In this document: positions 29,166 to 37,586 of the stretch, one piece after another | How positions within the stretch are numbered: position 1 is the stretch's first letter | Layout: every line of letters begins with the position of its first letter | NCBI GenBank assembly: GCA_041749255.1 | Contig: JBGTBR010000089.1 | Location: 78,065 to 142,064, forward strand | Reading direction: 5' to 3' | From: JABDLO01 sp041749255 | GTDB lineage: Bacteria > Bacteroidota > Bacteroidia > Chitinophagales > Saprospiraceae | DNA length: 64,000 nt | Program-made: the position numbers and the translations under genes | Notes under the pieces: model-generated | What the model was told of the DNA's origin: nothing | Seen by the model: the letters and a program-made list of their open reading frames with translations, nothing else | Database searches by the model: none

Positions 29166-30770
29166 ATGATTCAGTTCATAAGTTTTTTGTTTTTTACATC
29201 CCTGGTAGCCTTTTTGGGTTTTTGGAAATTAAGAAACGAAAAACTCAATACGAGTGATGGATATTTTCTGGGAGGGCGGAGTTTAACCGGTATAGTAATA
29301 GCCGGGTCTATGCTTCTTACCAATATCTCCACTGAACATTTACTGGGGATGAATGGCTCGGCTTATAAAAATGGAGCAATCATTATTGCGTGGGAGGTAA
29401 CTTCTGCTTTAGCCCTTATCGCCGCAGCTTTTTATTTTGTACCCAGGTATCTGACCATGGGGCTCACCACGATTCCCGAATTTTTGGAGAAAAGATTTGA
29501 CGGCCACACGCGGACTTTCATGGCCATGCTTTTGATCATATCTTTTGTATTCACTCTCCTTCCCATTGTATTGTACACCGGTGCATTATCCATTGAAAGT
29601 ATTTTTGAAATATCAGAAACGCTTAACATATCCCGTTCTTCTGCCATATGGCTATGCGTATGGGTTGTCGGTGGAGTTGGTGGGATTTACGCTATTTTCG
29701 GAGGCTTAAAAATGGTGGCTTATACCGATGCCATCAATGGGATTGGCTTATTAATCGCAGGTCTCGCCATTCCCTGTATTGCTCTTTGGGACATAGGGAA
29801 TGGTAACATAATTACAGGAATGGATACATTGTATACATTTGCTCCTGAGAAATTCAATGTAGTCAGCAAAGAACCTTCTTTCGGATCGGGAAGCCGTGAT
29901 AGTATTCTTCCTTTTTCCGTGCTGTTTACGGGTCTTATCATCAATCAAATTTATTTTTGGTCTATGCATCAGTCCATCATTCAACGCGCATTGGGTGCTG
30001 TAAGTCTGAAAGAAGCCCAAAAAGGTTTATTGTATACCGGGATATTGAAAATTTTTATTCCTGTTGTTATTGTATTGCCCGGTATTATCGGCTATTACTA
30101 TTTTGGAAATGCCCACTATGATCAACCTGATCAGGTCTACCCCTTGCTTGTCAAAAAATTGCTACCAGCGTGGGCAAGTGGCTTTTTCATTGCTGTGATC
30201 ATGGGAGCTATCCTGAGTACTTTTAATAGTGCATTAAATAGTGCGGCTACCATATTCAGTCTGGACGTTTTTAAAAGGCATATCCAGCCACAGGCCTCAG
30301 AACAAAAAGTGGTGAGGGTGGGTAAAATCTTGTCTACCCTATTGGCTTTAGGAGCTATTTTGATCGCCCCACAGATAGCCAATGCACCAGATGGCTTATA
30401 CCAGTTATTGCAACAACTCAACGGAATTTTCTTTGTTCCTATGGCCACAATAATCATAGCGGGATTTTTCATGCCATGGATTTCTGCACAGGCAGCTAAA
30501 GCGGGATTATGGTTCGGTTTACTGTTCTACATTGTATTCTACTATATAATTCAGGTAGATATCCACTTTGTCCATTTATGGGGCATAGAATTTCTATTGA
30601 ACATTGTTTTTATGACCATCATTTCCACTTTCTTTCCTGTGAAAGAGACTTTCACCATTATAGATATAAAGGCCGTAAATGTAACTCCATGGAAATGGTC
30701 CAAACCCCTCAGCCTGATTCTGATTATTGTTATAGCCATAATTTATATTCTTTTAGGTTCAAACCAATAA
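29166..30770 (+). CDS. Sodium:solute symporter (SSS family)
   Basis: A 534-residue inner-membrane protein with about 14 predicted helices. Signatures of the solute:sodium symporter family are the N-terminal DGYFLGGRSLTGIVIAGSMLLTNIS segment, which includes residues of the sodium site, the VGGIYAIFGGLKMVAYTDAING helix and the ILSTFNSALNSAATIFSLD helix. The organisation is closest to sugar transporters of the SGLT type, but substrate cannot be assigned by eye. A PfkB-type kinase begins 11 bases downstream, which suggests that the imported compound, perhaps a sugar or nucleoside, is phosphorylated after entry. Confidence 0.92.
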   Translation: MIQFISFLFFTSLVAFLGFWKLRNEKLNTSDGYFLGGRSLTGIVIAGSMLLTNISTEHLLGMNGSAYKNGAIIIAWEVTSALALIAAAFYFVPRYLTMGLTTIPEFLEKRFDGHTRTFMAMLLIISFVFTLLPIVLYTGALSIESIFEISETLNISRSSAIWLCVWVVGGVGGIYAIFGGLKMVAYTDAINGIGLLIAGLAIPCIALWDIGNGNIITGMDTLYTFAPEKFNVVSKEPSFGSGSRDSILPFSVLFTGLIINQIYFWSMHQSIIQRALGAVSLKEAQKGLLYTGILKIFIPVVIVLPGIIGYYYFGNAHYDQPDQVYPLLVKKLLPAWASGFFIAVIMGAILSTFNSALNSAATIFSLDVFKRHIQPQASEQKVVRVGKILSTLLALGAILIAPQIANAPDGLYQLLQQLNGIFFVPMATIIIAGFFMPWISAQAAKAGLWFGLLFYIVFYYIIQVDIHFVHLWGIEFLLNIVFMTIISTFFPVKETFTIIDIKAVNVTPWKWSKPLSLILIIVIAIIYILLGSNQ

Positions 30771-30781
30771 AAAGGCATTGT

Positions 30782-31630
30782 ATGAATAAGTCTATTCTGA
30801 TCGTTGGACACTGTTGCCATGACATTTATGAAGGTTCTTATATACTGGGAGGAAGTGCAGCCTATGCGGCTATTCTCAGTAATACTTTAGGTTTGGATAC
30901 TCAAATTTTGACCAGTTTTGGTGAGGATTTTCAATTTGCAAATTTCATTGAATCTTACGGAATAAAAATTTCAAATGTTTCATCATCAGAAACTACAGTA
31001 TTTGAAAATATCTATAAAGACGGTATCCGAATTCAATATATCCACAACAGAGGCAGCTCAATCGGTGTAAATAACCTTCCGGATTTTGAGACTCCTCATT
31101 CGCTTGTTTTATTGGCACCTATTGCAGATGAAATTGACCTTGCATTGTGCCAATTATTTCCTCAATCCATTGTATGCGCCACTGTACAAGGATGGCTAAG
31201 AACGTGGGACGAAAGTGGCAGGATCTCTTCCAAAGTCATGAATTGGGAGAAACTTGTAGGGATACATATTTTATTTCTTAGTGTCGAAGACATTGTGGAT
31301 TTGGAACTTCACCTCCCGGTACTAAGACATCATGTGCCGATTGTCGTTGTTACAAACGGTTCAAAGGGCGCTGATTTATATCATGGTGAGAACAAAACAA
31401 ATTATCCTGCCTTTCCTGTAAGTGAGGTTGATCCTACCGGTGCCGGAGATTCATTTGCGATAGGATTTCTCATTTCTTATTTAGAAAGTAAAAATCTGGA
31501 TGATGCCATGATTTTTGGACATGCTCTTGCTTCTTTAAATGTAGAAGTTTTGGGTATTTCTTTACCTTCGAAGAAAAAGATCTATGAAAGATATCACAGT
31601 TATGATCGATTGAATATCAAAAAATTCTAG
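30782..31630 (+). CDS. PfkB-family carbohydrate kinase
   Basis: A 282-residue ribokinase-like kinase. The ATG at 30782 is chosen because the N-terminal strand 'SILIVGHCCHD' and the GGSAAYAA substrate-lid motif follow it; the frame is open further upstream only by overlap with the symporter gene. The C-terminal signature DPTGAGDSFAIGF carries the catalytic aspartate and the anion hole. The phosphate acceptor is unknown. The gene follows the symporter with an 11-base gap, so uptake and phosphorylation are likely linked. Its last codons overlap the end of the convergent oxidoreductase gene by 14 bases. Confidence 0.9.
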   Translation: MNKSILIVGHCCHDIYEGSYILGGSAAYAAILSNTLGLDTQILTSFGEDFQFANFIESYGIKISNVSSSETTVFENIYKDGIRIQYIHNRGSSIGVNNLPDFETPHSLVLLAPIADEIDLALCQLFPQSIVCATVQGWLRTWDESGRISSKVMNWEKLVGIHILFLSVEDIVDLELHLPVLRHHVPIVVVTNGSKGADLYHGENKTNYPAFPVSEVDPTGAGDSFAIGFLISYLESKNLDDAMIFGHALASLNVEVLGISLPSKKKIYERYHSYDRLNIKKF

Positions 31631-33026
31631 GATTCTCTCTTTTTACAAATTGATTCAAATCATCGACATTGGTAATTTGCATATTTTTCCCATCCCATAA
31701 AAGCTTTGTCCTTCCAGGATGCTCTACCTCACCTATTCTTCCTCCTGCTTTTGGAGTCCTGTAGTTAAATGCTCTGATGGCAAGATTGCCCATCAATACA
31801 GTTTCGGTCAGAGGGCCTGCTTTTCCAAAATGGCTGCTAGGCTGGTAACCCTGTTTAATTCCATTAACCCAGTCCATACTGTGGCTTGTCATAACTCTGG
31901 GGATTGTTTTAGGTATAGAAATTTCATTCATCAATGAAGTGGGTAGAAGTCTTGGGTTTCTGCCATATACATCAGCCAGTAATTTGCCCTTACTACCTAT
32001 CATTAATACGCCACCATCTCTATTGCCCATAAGTTCTTCTGTAAGAAGTTCTTCCGGCCTTCCCGGCAGTATCCCACCATCCATCCAAACTAATTCTACC
32101 GGAGGCATTTCATTTCTGGATGGAAAGTACACATGGACTTTGCTGCTTGGAGGACAAGATTCTGGATTATAGTCTGCAGTCCAGTTTTGGGAATAAATTT
32201 GTGATACACTTGCTTCTGCTGCTACCGGAAATCCAAGATTTAAAATATAAAACGGGGTATCTAGTATATGACATCCCATATCTCCGAGTGCCCCTGTTCC
32301 GTAATCCCAAAATCCCCTCCATGAAAAAGGATGGAAAATCTTATTATAGGGTCTGAATTCCGCAGGCCCTATCCAAAGATTCCAATCCAGGTGATCGGGA
32401 ACTGTGTGTTCTTCTTTAGGAGCAGGACCTCCCTGAGGCCACACTGGCCTGTTGGTCCATGCATAAACTTTACTGACCTCGCCGATAATTCCTGACTTGA
32501 ACAACTCCTCTGATATCCGTATTCCTTCTCCACTGGCTCCCTGGTTCCCCATTTGGGTTATTAGATGTGGATTATTTATGGCCATCTCAGTGAGGGCTCT
32601 GACTTCAGCTATATTATGGGCCAATGGTTTTTCAATAAATACATGTTTACCAAGGCTCATCGAGGCCAGTCCCGCTCCGGCATGTGCATGATCGGGTGTA
32701 GAAATGACTACTGCGTCTATTTCTGAATGGTGCTTCTCCAACATGATTCGATAATCTTTGTATCGTTGGGCTTTAGGCCACTTATTGAAGGCTGAGCTGG
32801 CTAAATTCCAGTCGACATCAGCAAAAGCAATGTGGTTTTCACTGTTAAGTTCATTCAGATTATTCATGCCTCTACCGCCCACTCCGATAGCTGCAATATT
32901 CAATTTGTCACTGGGAGGAATATAACCCTTACCTCCAAGCACAAAGCGTGGAACAATGGTAAAAGCAGATCCCACGAGGGCTGTCTTCTTTATAAAACTC
33001 CGTCTACCTGATGTATTTCTGGACAT
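31617..33026 (-). CDS. Tat-exported Gfo/Idh/MocA-family oxidoreductase
   Basis: A 469-residue NAD(P)-dependent oxidoreductase. It opens with a twin-arginine signal (GRRSFIKKTALVG), so it is exported folded with its cofactor. The Rossmann nucleotide site NIAAIGVGGRGMNN follows, then the conserved EKPLAHN motif with the catalytic lysine near residue 135, and the family's C-terminal alpha/beta domain. Such exported members are common in Bacteroidota and are linked to sugar or glycan modification, with some acting as glycosidases by a redox mechanism; which applies here is not visible. It converges on the PfkB kinase gene with an overlap of 14 bases. Confidence 0.93.
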   Translation of the reverse strand: MSRNTSGRRSFIKKTALVGSAFTIVPRFVLGGKGYIPPSDKLNIAAIGVGGRGMNNLNELNSENHIAFADVDWNLASSAFNKWPKAQRYKDYRIMLEKHHSEIDAVVISTPDHAHAGAGLASMSLGKHVFIEKPLAHNIAEVRALTEMAINNPHLITQMGNQGASGEGIRISEELFKSGIIGEVSKVYAWTNRPVWPQGGPAPKEEHTVPDHLDWNLWIGPAEFRPYNKIFHPFSWRGFWDYGTGALGDMGCHILDTPFYILNLGFPVAAEASVSQIYSQNWTADYNPESCPPSSKVHVYFPSRNEMPPVELVWMDGGILPGRPEELLTEELMGNRDGGVLMIGSKGKLLADVYGRNPRLLPTSLMNEISIPKTIPRVMTSHSMDWVNGIKQGYQPSSHFGKAGPLTETVLMGNLAIRAFNYRTPKAGGRIGEVEHPGRTKLLWDGKNMQITNVDDLNQFVKRENPRIF

Positions 33027-33214
33027 GTTTCTTTTTATAAAAATGATCTAATTCCTGTCTTGATTCTCTTGCAGGACAGGGAATAGGGCGAATATGTAAA
33101 TGTAATTAAACGTTGCAATATGAGGCTTTATCCACAATTGTAAATCATGAGCCGATACATTGTAAAAAAGGCTAAAGTAGTGTTAAAATAACATTAGGAG
33201 AAATACAACTGTAT

Positions 33215-33448
33215 TTATAGATCTTCAATCTTTCGATTTTTGTACCATAGTATTCCCAGGGTGGCTACAAGGAGATATGGCATTGCCAACATATATAAAA
33301 TGCCTTTGTTAAGACCGGCACCTTCAGTACCGCCATGTTGGAGATTAGACTCTGCAGCAATCCTGCACATCGGACATTGACCATAGGAATCAATACAAAA
33401 TATAAAAAGAGCGAAAACAATAAGAGCTATATATCTGGTGTATTTCAT
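33215..33448 (-). CDS. Small membrane protein with a CPMC motif, end of the oxidase cluster
   Basis: A 77-residue protein with a signal-like first helix (YIALIVFALFIFCIDSYG), a CPMC motif at about residues 25-28 directly after the predicted cleavage site, and one more membrane helix near the C-terminus. It would thus display the cysteine pair at the outer face of the inner membrane. It is the last gene of the act-cox series and similar small proteins occupy this position in other Bacteroidota. A role in thiol or metal handling during oxidase assembly is an inference from motif and place. The family has no name known to me. Confidence 0.75.
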   Translation of the reverse strand: MKYTRYIALIVFALFIFCIDSYGQCPMCRIAAESNLQHGGTEGAGLNKGILYMLAMPYLLVATLGILWYKNRKIEDL

Positions 33449-33481
33449 TAGCTGACATTATAATGTTACAAATATAAACAT

Positions 33482-34012
33482 TTAATAGCAAGGACTCAAC
33501 ATCAAATAACATACAGGTCCGGTAATGGCTACATAAAACCATATTGGCCAAACCCATCTCGCCATCCTTTTATGTCTTTCAAAACTTCCGGTAAGTGCTC
33601 TGATGAGCGTAAGCAGAATAAGAGGCAATGATATAGCCGCCAAAATGATATGGGTTATCAAAAAGAAAAAATACACATACCTGATTCTCCCCTCCATGCA
33701 GTACAAGGTTTCATCCGTAGTAAAATGATAGACCACATAGCTAAACAAAAATAGTATAGATAGTGATATGGCAGCCAAAATGGTTTTTTTGTGAAGTTCT
33801 ACTTGCTTTTTCTTTATAAAGTACAAGGCTATTACTAATAGTACAGCCACTATTGCGTTAAGCGTTGCATGGAATGGGGGTAAAAAAGAAAAATCTACAT
33901 CAACAGGTATTTTTCTTCGGCGCATCAAAACCACTAAAATCAATACCAGTGCTGATACTGCATAAGCAATTCTATTCAGCTTCTTTTCCAATAAAAGATT
34001 TGGGCTATTCAT
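33482..34012 (-). CDS. DUF420 (CtaM-like) membrane protein
   Basis: A 176-residue inner-membrane protein with five predicted helices. The motifs PPFHATLNAIVAVLL, LHKKTILAA and the C-terminal 'HKRMARWVWPIWFYVAITGP' belong to DUF420, a family linked to cytochrome oxidase biogenesis (CtaM in Gram-positive bacteria). Conserved histidines in helices 1, 2 and 4 suggest heme or metal handling. Its start overlaps the end of the upstream Sco-like gene by 8 bases, so the two are translationally coupled. The oxidase-assembly role is known for relatives and inferred here from the location. Confidence 0.9.
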   Translation of the reverse strand: MNSPNLLLEKKLNRIAYAVSALVLILVVLMRRRKIPVDVDFSFLPPFHATLNAIVAVLLVIALYFIKKKQVELHKKTILAAISLSILFLFSYVVYHFTTDETLYCMEGRIRYVYFFFLITHIILAAISLPLILLTLIRALTGSFERHKRMARWVWPIWFYVAITGPVCYLMLSPCY

Positions 34013-34514
34013 GATTTCTTTTCACAATGATGACGTCGGGGTCTTTTTCTCTTGGCAAGACTACGGACAAATGCTCTACCACTTTTTTCATTTCTGCATC
34101 TTCTCCTTCATAAGCATATCTCAGGTTTTTGTTTATGTCAATCAAGTAAAAAGCATGCTCTGAAAATATTTGTGAAATCTTTTCTTCACTATCGTACATG
34201 TACACCCAATTACTCCTGGATGAATCCATTTTAGTGTTGTCAGATGTAAACTCAAGTATTTGAAAACCAGGAGCCAACTCGTATTGATTATATATTGCAT
34301 TCATGTATTCCACCCATTGCTCACCGGTAAAAGCAAGGGTAGTTTTCCCTTCAAGAAAAAACGAATAATCATGAGTGTGCTTCCATTCCCCTTTCGGATT
34401 CAAATCTTTTAATACACTCTTCCTGTAATTAAGACCTGTATTGAGATAATACCAGGAAAGTAATGGAAAAAAAACTATGAGTAGAACCAGAGCTATTTTA
34501 TTGAGGGTTCGCAT
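34005..34514 (-). CDS. Sco-like protein without the copper-binding cysteines
   Basis: A 169-residue protein anchored by one N-terminal helix (IALVLLIVFFPLLSWYY). Its C-terminal half (EHAFYLIDINKNLRYAYEG) matches the end of Sco1/SenC copper chaperones, including the histidine of the copper site, and the gene sits where other Bacteroidota have sco, between coxD and DUF420. However, the CxxxC motif is missing and the protein contains no cysteine at all, so it cannot bind CuA-site copper or act as a thiol reductase in the usual way. It may be a degenerate Sco kept as a structural assembly factor. Overlap with DUF420 indicates that it is expressed. Confidence 0.65.
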   Translation of the reverse strand: MRTLNKIALVLLIVFFPLLSWYYLNTGLNYRKSVLKDLNPKGEWKHTHDYSFFLEGKTTLAFTGEQWVEYMNAIYNQYELAPGFQILEFTSDNTKMDSSRSNWVYMYDSEEKISQIFSEHAFYLIDINKNLRYAYEGEDAEMKKVVEHLSVVLPREKDPDVIIVKRNHE

Positions 34515-34633
34515 TAGGAAATCTTTGTTAATACTGTAACACAGAAGTAAGTAAGTAGTTTACCTGGAAATCGTACTGTGAATGGCTTATTTAATATGAT
34601 ACAATGTAAATTGAAAAGATGAATTCAAATTCA

Positions 34634-35050
34634 TTAAAATGTTATTGTATTTTCTTCATCTTTCAGCATCAAGTCTCCTTGTGGGACAACGGGCTGTACT
34701 TGCTCTGCATTTTTACCATCGATATGAGCCCTCCTTTTATACCAATCATTTCCTTCCCACATAAAGGCTATCAATGCCCAAATTAATAAAAGAGTGGGTA
34801 AGAGAACGGTCTTTACCAAACTGGGAACTTCGTATTTCATATGCATAAACTCATACACGATCAAATAGGCTTTATAAGCACTTAGCATAATCATTACTAT
34901 TCCTATAATTCCGAGATGAATATGAAAACCGTCAATTAAATATCCTTTTCCCAAAAGAGCAAACAGTACTTCGACAATGGTTATCACACCTAGTACAATG
35001 ATGGTTTTGGTTGCAATGGTTTTAGATTCTTCGTATGATATATGTGCCAT
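34634..35050 (-). CDS. Cytochrome c oxidase subunit IV-like membrane protein (CoxD)
   Basis: A 138-residue membrane protein with three predicted helices and the pattern of the prokaryotic cytochrome oxidase subunit IV family: TKTIIVLGVITIVEVLFALLG, then LSAYKAYLIVYEFMHMKYE between helices two and three, and LLLIWALIAFMWEG. It is an accessory subunit that supports assembly of the heme-copper oxidase. It lies 47 bases after the second subunit III gene, in the usual order for the phylum. Confidence 0.88.
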   Translation of the reverse strand: MAHISYEESKTIATKTIIVLGVITIVEVLFALLGKGYLIDGFHIHLGIIGIVMIMLSAYKAYLIVYEFMHMKYEVPSLVKTVLLPTLLLIWALIAFMWEGNDWYKRRAHIDGKNAEQVQPVVPQGDLMLKDEENTITF

Positions 35051-35097
35051 GATTCTATTCTTTTTATTACTTCTTTCTATTTAAATATGAAAATAAT

Positions 35098-36018
35098 TTA
35101 CAAAAGGTAAAACACTAAAAACACAAAGACCCATACAAGGTCTACAAAGTGCCAGTATAGTCCAATTTTTTCTACCATTTCGTATCCATTACGCCTTTTT
35201 TCATAGAGACCTGTATATGCATTAATCATGATGATAAGAAGAAAAATCACTCCTGAAAAAACGTGAAAACCATGGAATCCCGTGATGAAAAAGAATAATG
35301 CTCCAAATGCCTTAGGACCTAAACTTTCAGACTTTATAATACCGACGTCCTGCCCGTCAGTCACTTTGAATTTCCTCCTTATAAATCCATTCTCGTCTAC
35401 ATACGCATCCGCATAATCACCTGGTCCATCATAGTGGGTTGCATCATCATCTCCGTGATGTTGATCGTATTTATGCAACAAATAAGAAGATCCGATTGAA
35501 AAAGTCTCACCTTCTGCCTTTCCGTCTGATGTTAAATATACACCCGATTCGGTATGTGTGCCAAAAGGGTTGAGTGTAATGGTCATATTTTCCGCCTTCA
35601 GCAAAGTGGTCCACTCCCAGGCCTGACAACTCAGAAATGCTGCACCTCCAAGGATGGTGAAAAACATCCAAACTACAACGCCATTCCTGTTTTCCCTATG
35701 CCCTTCCTGCACTGCTCGCACCATTGTAAAGGAACTGGCCAAAAGCACAAAAGTCATAAAAGTTACAAATAGCAGAGGCAGATCATGAAAACCACCCGGA
35801 AAAGATGAAAATACAAAATCCGGAACCGGCCAGGAGGGCATACTGAATCTCAACGTTCCATAAGCAATAAGAAAACCCGCAAATGTAAAGGCATCTGAGA
35901 GAAGGAAATACCACATCATAAGTTTTCCATAACTCACTTTGAATGGGGGTTTACCACCATCCCAATTCGCTGAGTTTTGAGTTGTCTCGTAGTCTTTTTC
36001 TAATGTATCTGTTTCCAT
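35098..36018 (-). CDS. Cytochrome c oxidase subunit III (long form)
   Basis: A 306-residue subunit III of the heme-copper oxidase with predicted membrane helices in two groups. The helices around KLMMWYFLLSDAFTFAGFL and the C-terminal 'FFFITGFHGFHVFSGVIFLL' and 'WHFVDLVWVFVFLVFYLL' are diagnostic. Between helices there is an acidic, histidine-rich insert of about 90 residues (HKYDQHHGDDDATHYDG) facing outside or inside the membrane. It follows a shorter subunit III gene after 23 bases; such a pair is normal in Bacteroidota oxidase clusters, and the two probably occupy different structural places. Confidence 0.93.
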   Translation of the reverse strand: METDTLEKDYETTQNSANWDGGKPPFKVSYGKLMMWYFLLSDAFTFAGFLIAYGTLRFSMPSWPVPDFVFSSFPGGFHDLPLLFVTFMTFVLLASSFTMVRAVQEGHRENRNGVVVWMFFTILGGAAFLSCQAWEWTTLLKAENMTITLNPFGTHTESGVYLTSDGKAEGETFSIGSSYLLHKYDQHHGDDDATHYDGPGDYADAYVDENGFIRRKFKVTDGQDVGIIKSESLGPKAFGALFFFITGFHGFHVFSGVIFLLIIMINAYTGLYEKRRNGYEMVEKIGLYWHFVDLVWVFVFLVFYLL

Positions 36019-36041
36019 TATAGTACTATAACTTTCTCTGA

Positions 36042-36623
36042 TTAACTAATCAATAAAAATATAAAAAGGTATACCCAAAGCAAATCTACGAAATGCCAGT
36101 AATGTATTACCAATTGAAATCGATCCTTTCTTTTTTCAGTTACCCTAAATGGCAGATTCACTGAATGAAACAAAGCGACAAATAAGGCCGCTATACCGCC
36201 GATAACGTGGGCTGCATGCACTCCGGTTATTAAATACAAAAAGGAACCAGAAGGATTTCCCTTCAAATCAATGCCGTAATTGAATAAGGTGCTCCATCCT
36301 ATAACCTGAAGAACCACAAAGGTAATTCCCAACAAAAAGGTTACAAGCAATGCACCTCTGTACCATGCCTGGTTTCCATTAATATAAGATCGGTAACTGA
36401 TCTCCAGGAGAATGGAGCTGAGTATAATGATACCTGTATTGATAAAAAATATATCAGGTAGATTAAATTCTAACCAATTGCCGGCAGCTTGCTTAACGAT
36501 GTATGCACTGGTAAAAGCACCAAACATCATGAGCATACTGCCCATAGCCAACCACAATGCAAACTTATGTGGATGAATTCTATTTCTTCTGTATGATTTA
36601 TTTTGTATGCTTGCTACTTCCAT
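36042..36623 (-). CDS. Cytochrome c oxidase subunit III (short form)
   Basis: A 193-residue, five-helix subunit III. Key segments are HKFALWLAMGSMLMMFGAF, the YLITGVHAAHVIGGIAALF helix with the conserved histidines, and the C-terminal VIHYWHFVDLLWVYLFIFL. It is in the same series as the long subunit III gene downstream and ctaB 10 bases upstream. The protein is a core structural subunit of the oxidase; it does not bind redox cofactors. Confidence 0.93.
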   Translation of the reverse strand: MEVASIQNKSYRRNRIHPHKFALWLAMGSMLMMFGAFTSAYIVKQAAGNWLEFNLPDIFFINTGIIILSSILLEISYRSYINGNQAWYRGALLVTFLLGITFVVLQVIGWSTLFNYGIDLKGNPSGSFLYLITGVHAAHVIGGIAALFVALFHSVNLPFRVTEKRKDRFQLVIHYWHFVDLLWVYLFIFLLIS

Positions 36624-36633
36624 TTTATTTTTA

Positions 36634-37536
36634 TTAAAGCCATATCAAAAATCCCAACAATACCACTGGTAAGTAAAAGAATGAACTGAACATCAATTTC
36701 ATAGCCGATTTTTTATCTTGATTTCTGTACATCTCTATACAAAAAAATGCGTAAACAATCGACAGCACTATGCATAAGATTACCGGAAAAACGGATACAT
36801 TAGACATCCAGTATAAAAGTGAGACAAAAGGAATAATCGAAAAGGCGTATACCGCTGAATACAAGCCAATATTGGGGTCAATTTTACCATTCACTTCTGG
36901 CAAAAGTTTATATCCTGCATTTTTATAATCATCAAAAGATAGGTATCCGATCGACCAAAAATGTGGAAATTGCCATAAAAACTGAATTCCAAACAAAATA
37001 AAAGCAAGGAAAGTGATTTCCCCTGCATAAGCAGTATATCCTATAAGAACTGGCAGTGCTCCCGGTATACCACCTATTGCCACTGATAATGTAGTATACC
37101 TTTTAAGTGGTGTATAGATAAACGCATAGGTGATAAGAGATATCATACCCAGCAAAGCCGCCAATGGATTGAACGAAGCCAATGCTGTGATTCCTATTAA
37201 ACATGAAAAGCCCGCAAACAAAACCGCCTCTGAAGACTTCATTCTCCCTGCAGCAACGGGTCTCATTTTTGTCCTGTCCATCAATATGTCAAAATCCTTT
37301 TCAAGTACCTGATTTAAGGCATTTGCAGCTGATGTTACCAACAATCCACCTATGCCCAGTACTACAAAAGATATCCAATGAAAATGACCTCCGGCAGCCA
37401 CAGCATATCCGATCAATGACGTAATTACTACAAGAAAAGTTAGTCTAAACTTGACCAGCATCATATAATCTTGCCACCTGGTATAAGTACCCAGTGCCAG
37501 TGTAACTGTTTCAACCTTTTCGTGTTTGTTATACAT
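36634..37536 (-). CDS. ctaB: Protoheme IX farnesyltransferase (heme O synthase)
   Basis: A 300-residue UbiA-family prenyltransferase with about nine membrane helices. It attaches a farnesyl group to heme B to make heme O, the precursor of heme A for the oxidase. The first aspartate motif NALNQVLEKDFDILMDRTKMRP is intact, followed by a second polar loop DDYKNAGYKLLPEVNG. Being embedded between coxA and coxC couples heme supply to oxidase production. No ctaA heme A synthase gene is seen in the window, so the heme type of the oxidase (A or O) cannot be settled here. Confidence 0.95.
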   Translation of the reverse strand: MYNKHEKVETVTLALGTYTRWQDYMMLVKFRLTFLVVITSLIGYAVAAGGHFHWISFVVLGIGGLLVTSAANALNQVLEKDFDILMDRTKMRPVAAGRMKSSEAVLFAGFSCLIGITALASFNPLAALLGMISLITYAFIYTPLKRYTTLSVAIGGIPGALPVLIGYTAYAGEITFLAFILFGIQFLWQFPHFWSIGYLSFDDYKNAGYKLLPEVNGKIDPNIGLYSAVYAFSIIPFVSLLYWMSNVSVFPVILCIVLSIVYAFFCIEMYRNQDKKSAMKLMFSSFFYLPVVLLGFLIWL

Positions 37537-37586
37537 TGTGTTTATATATAAATACCTCTTGGGTTATATTTTTAATCTTTATATAT

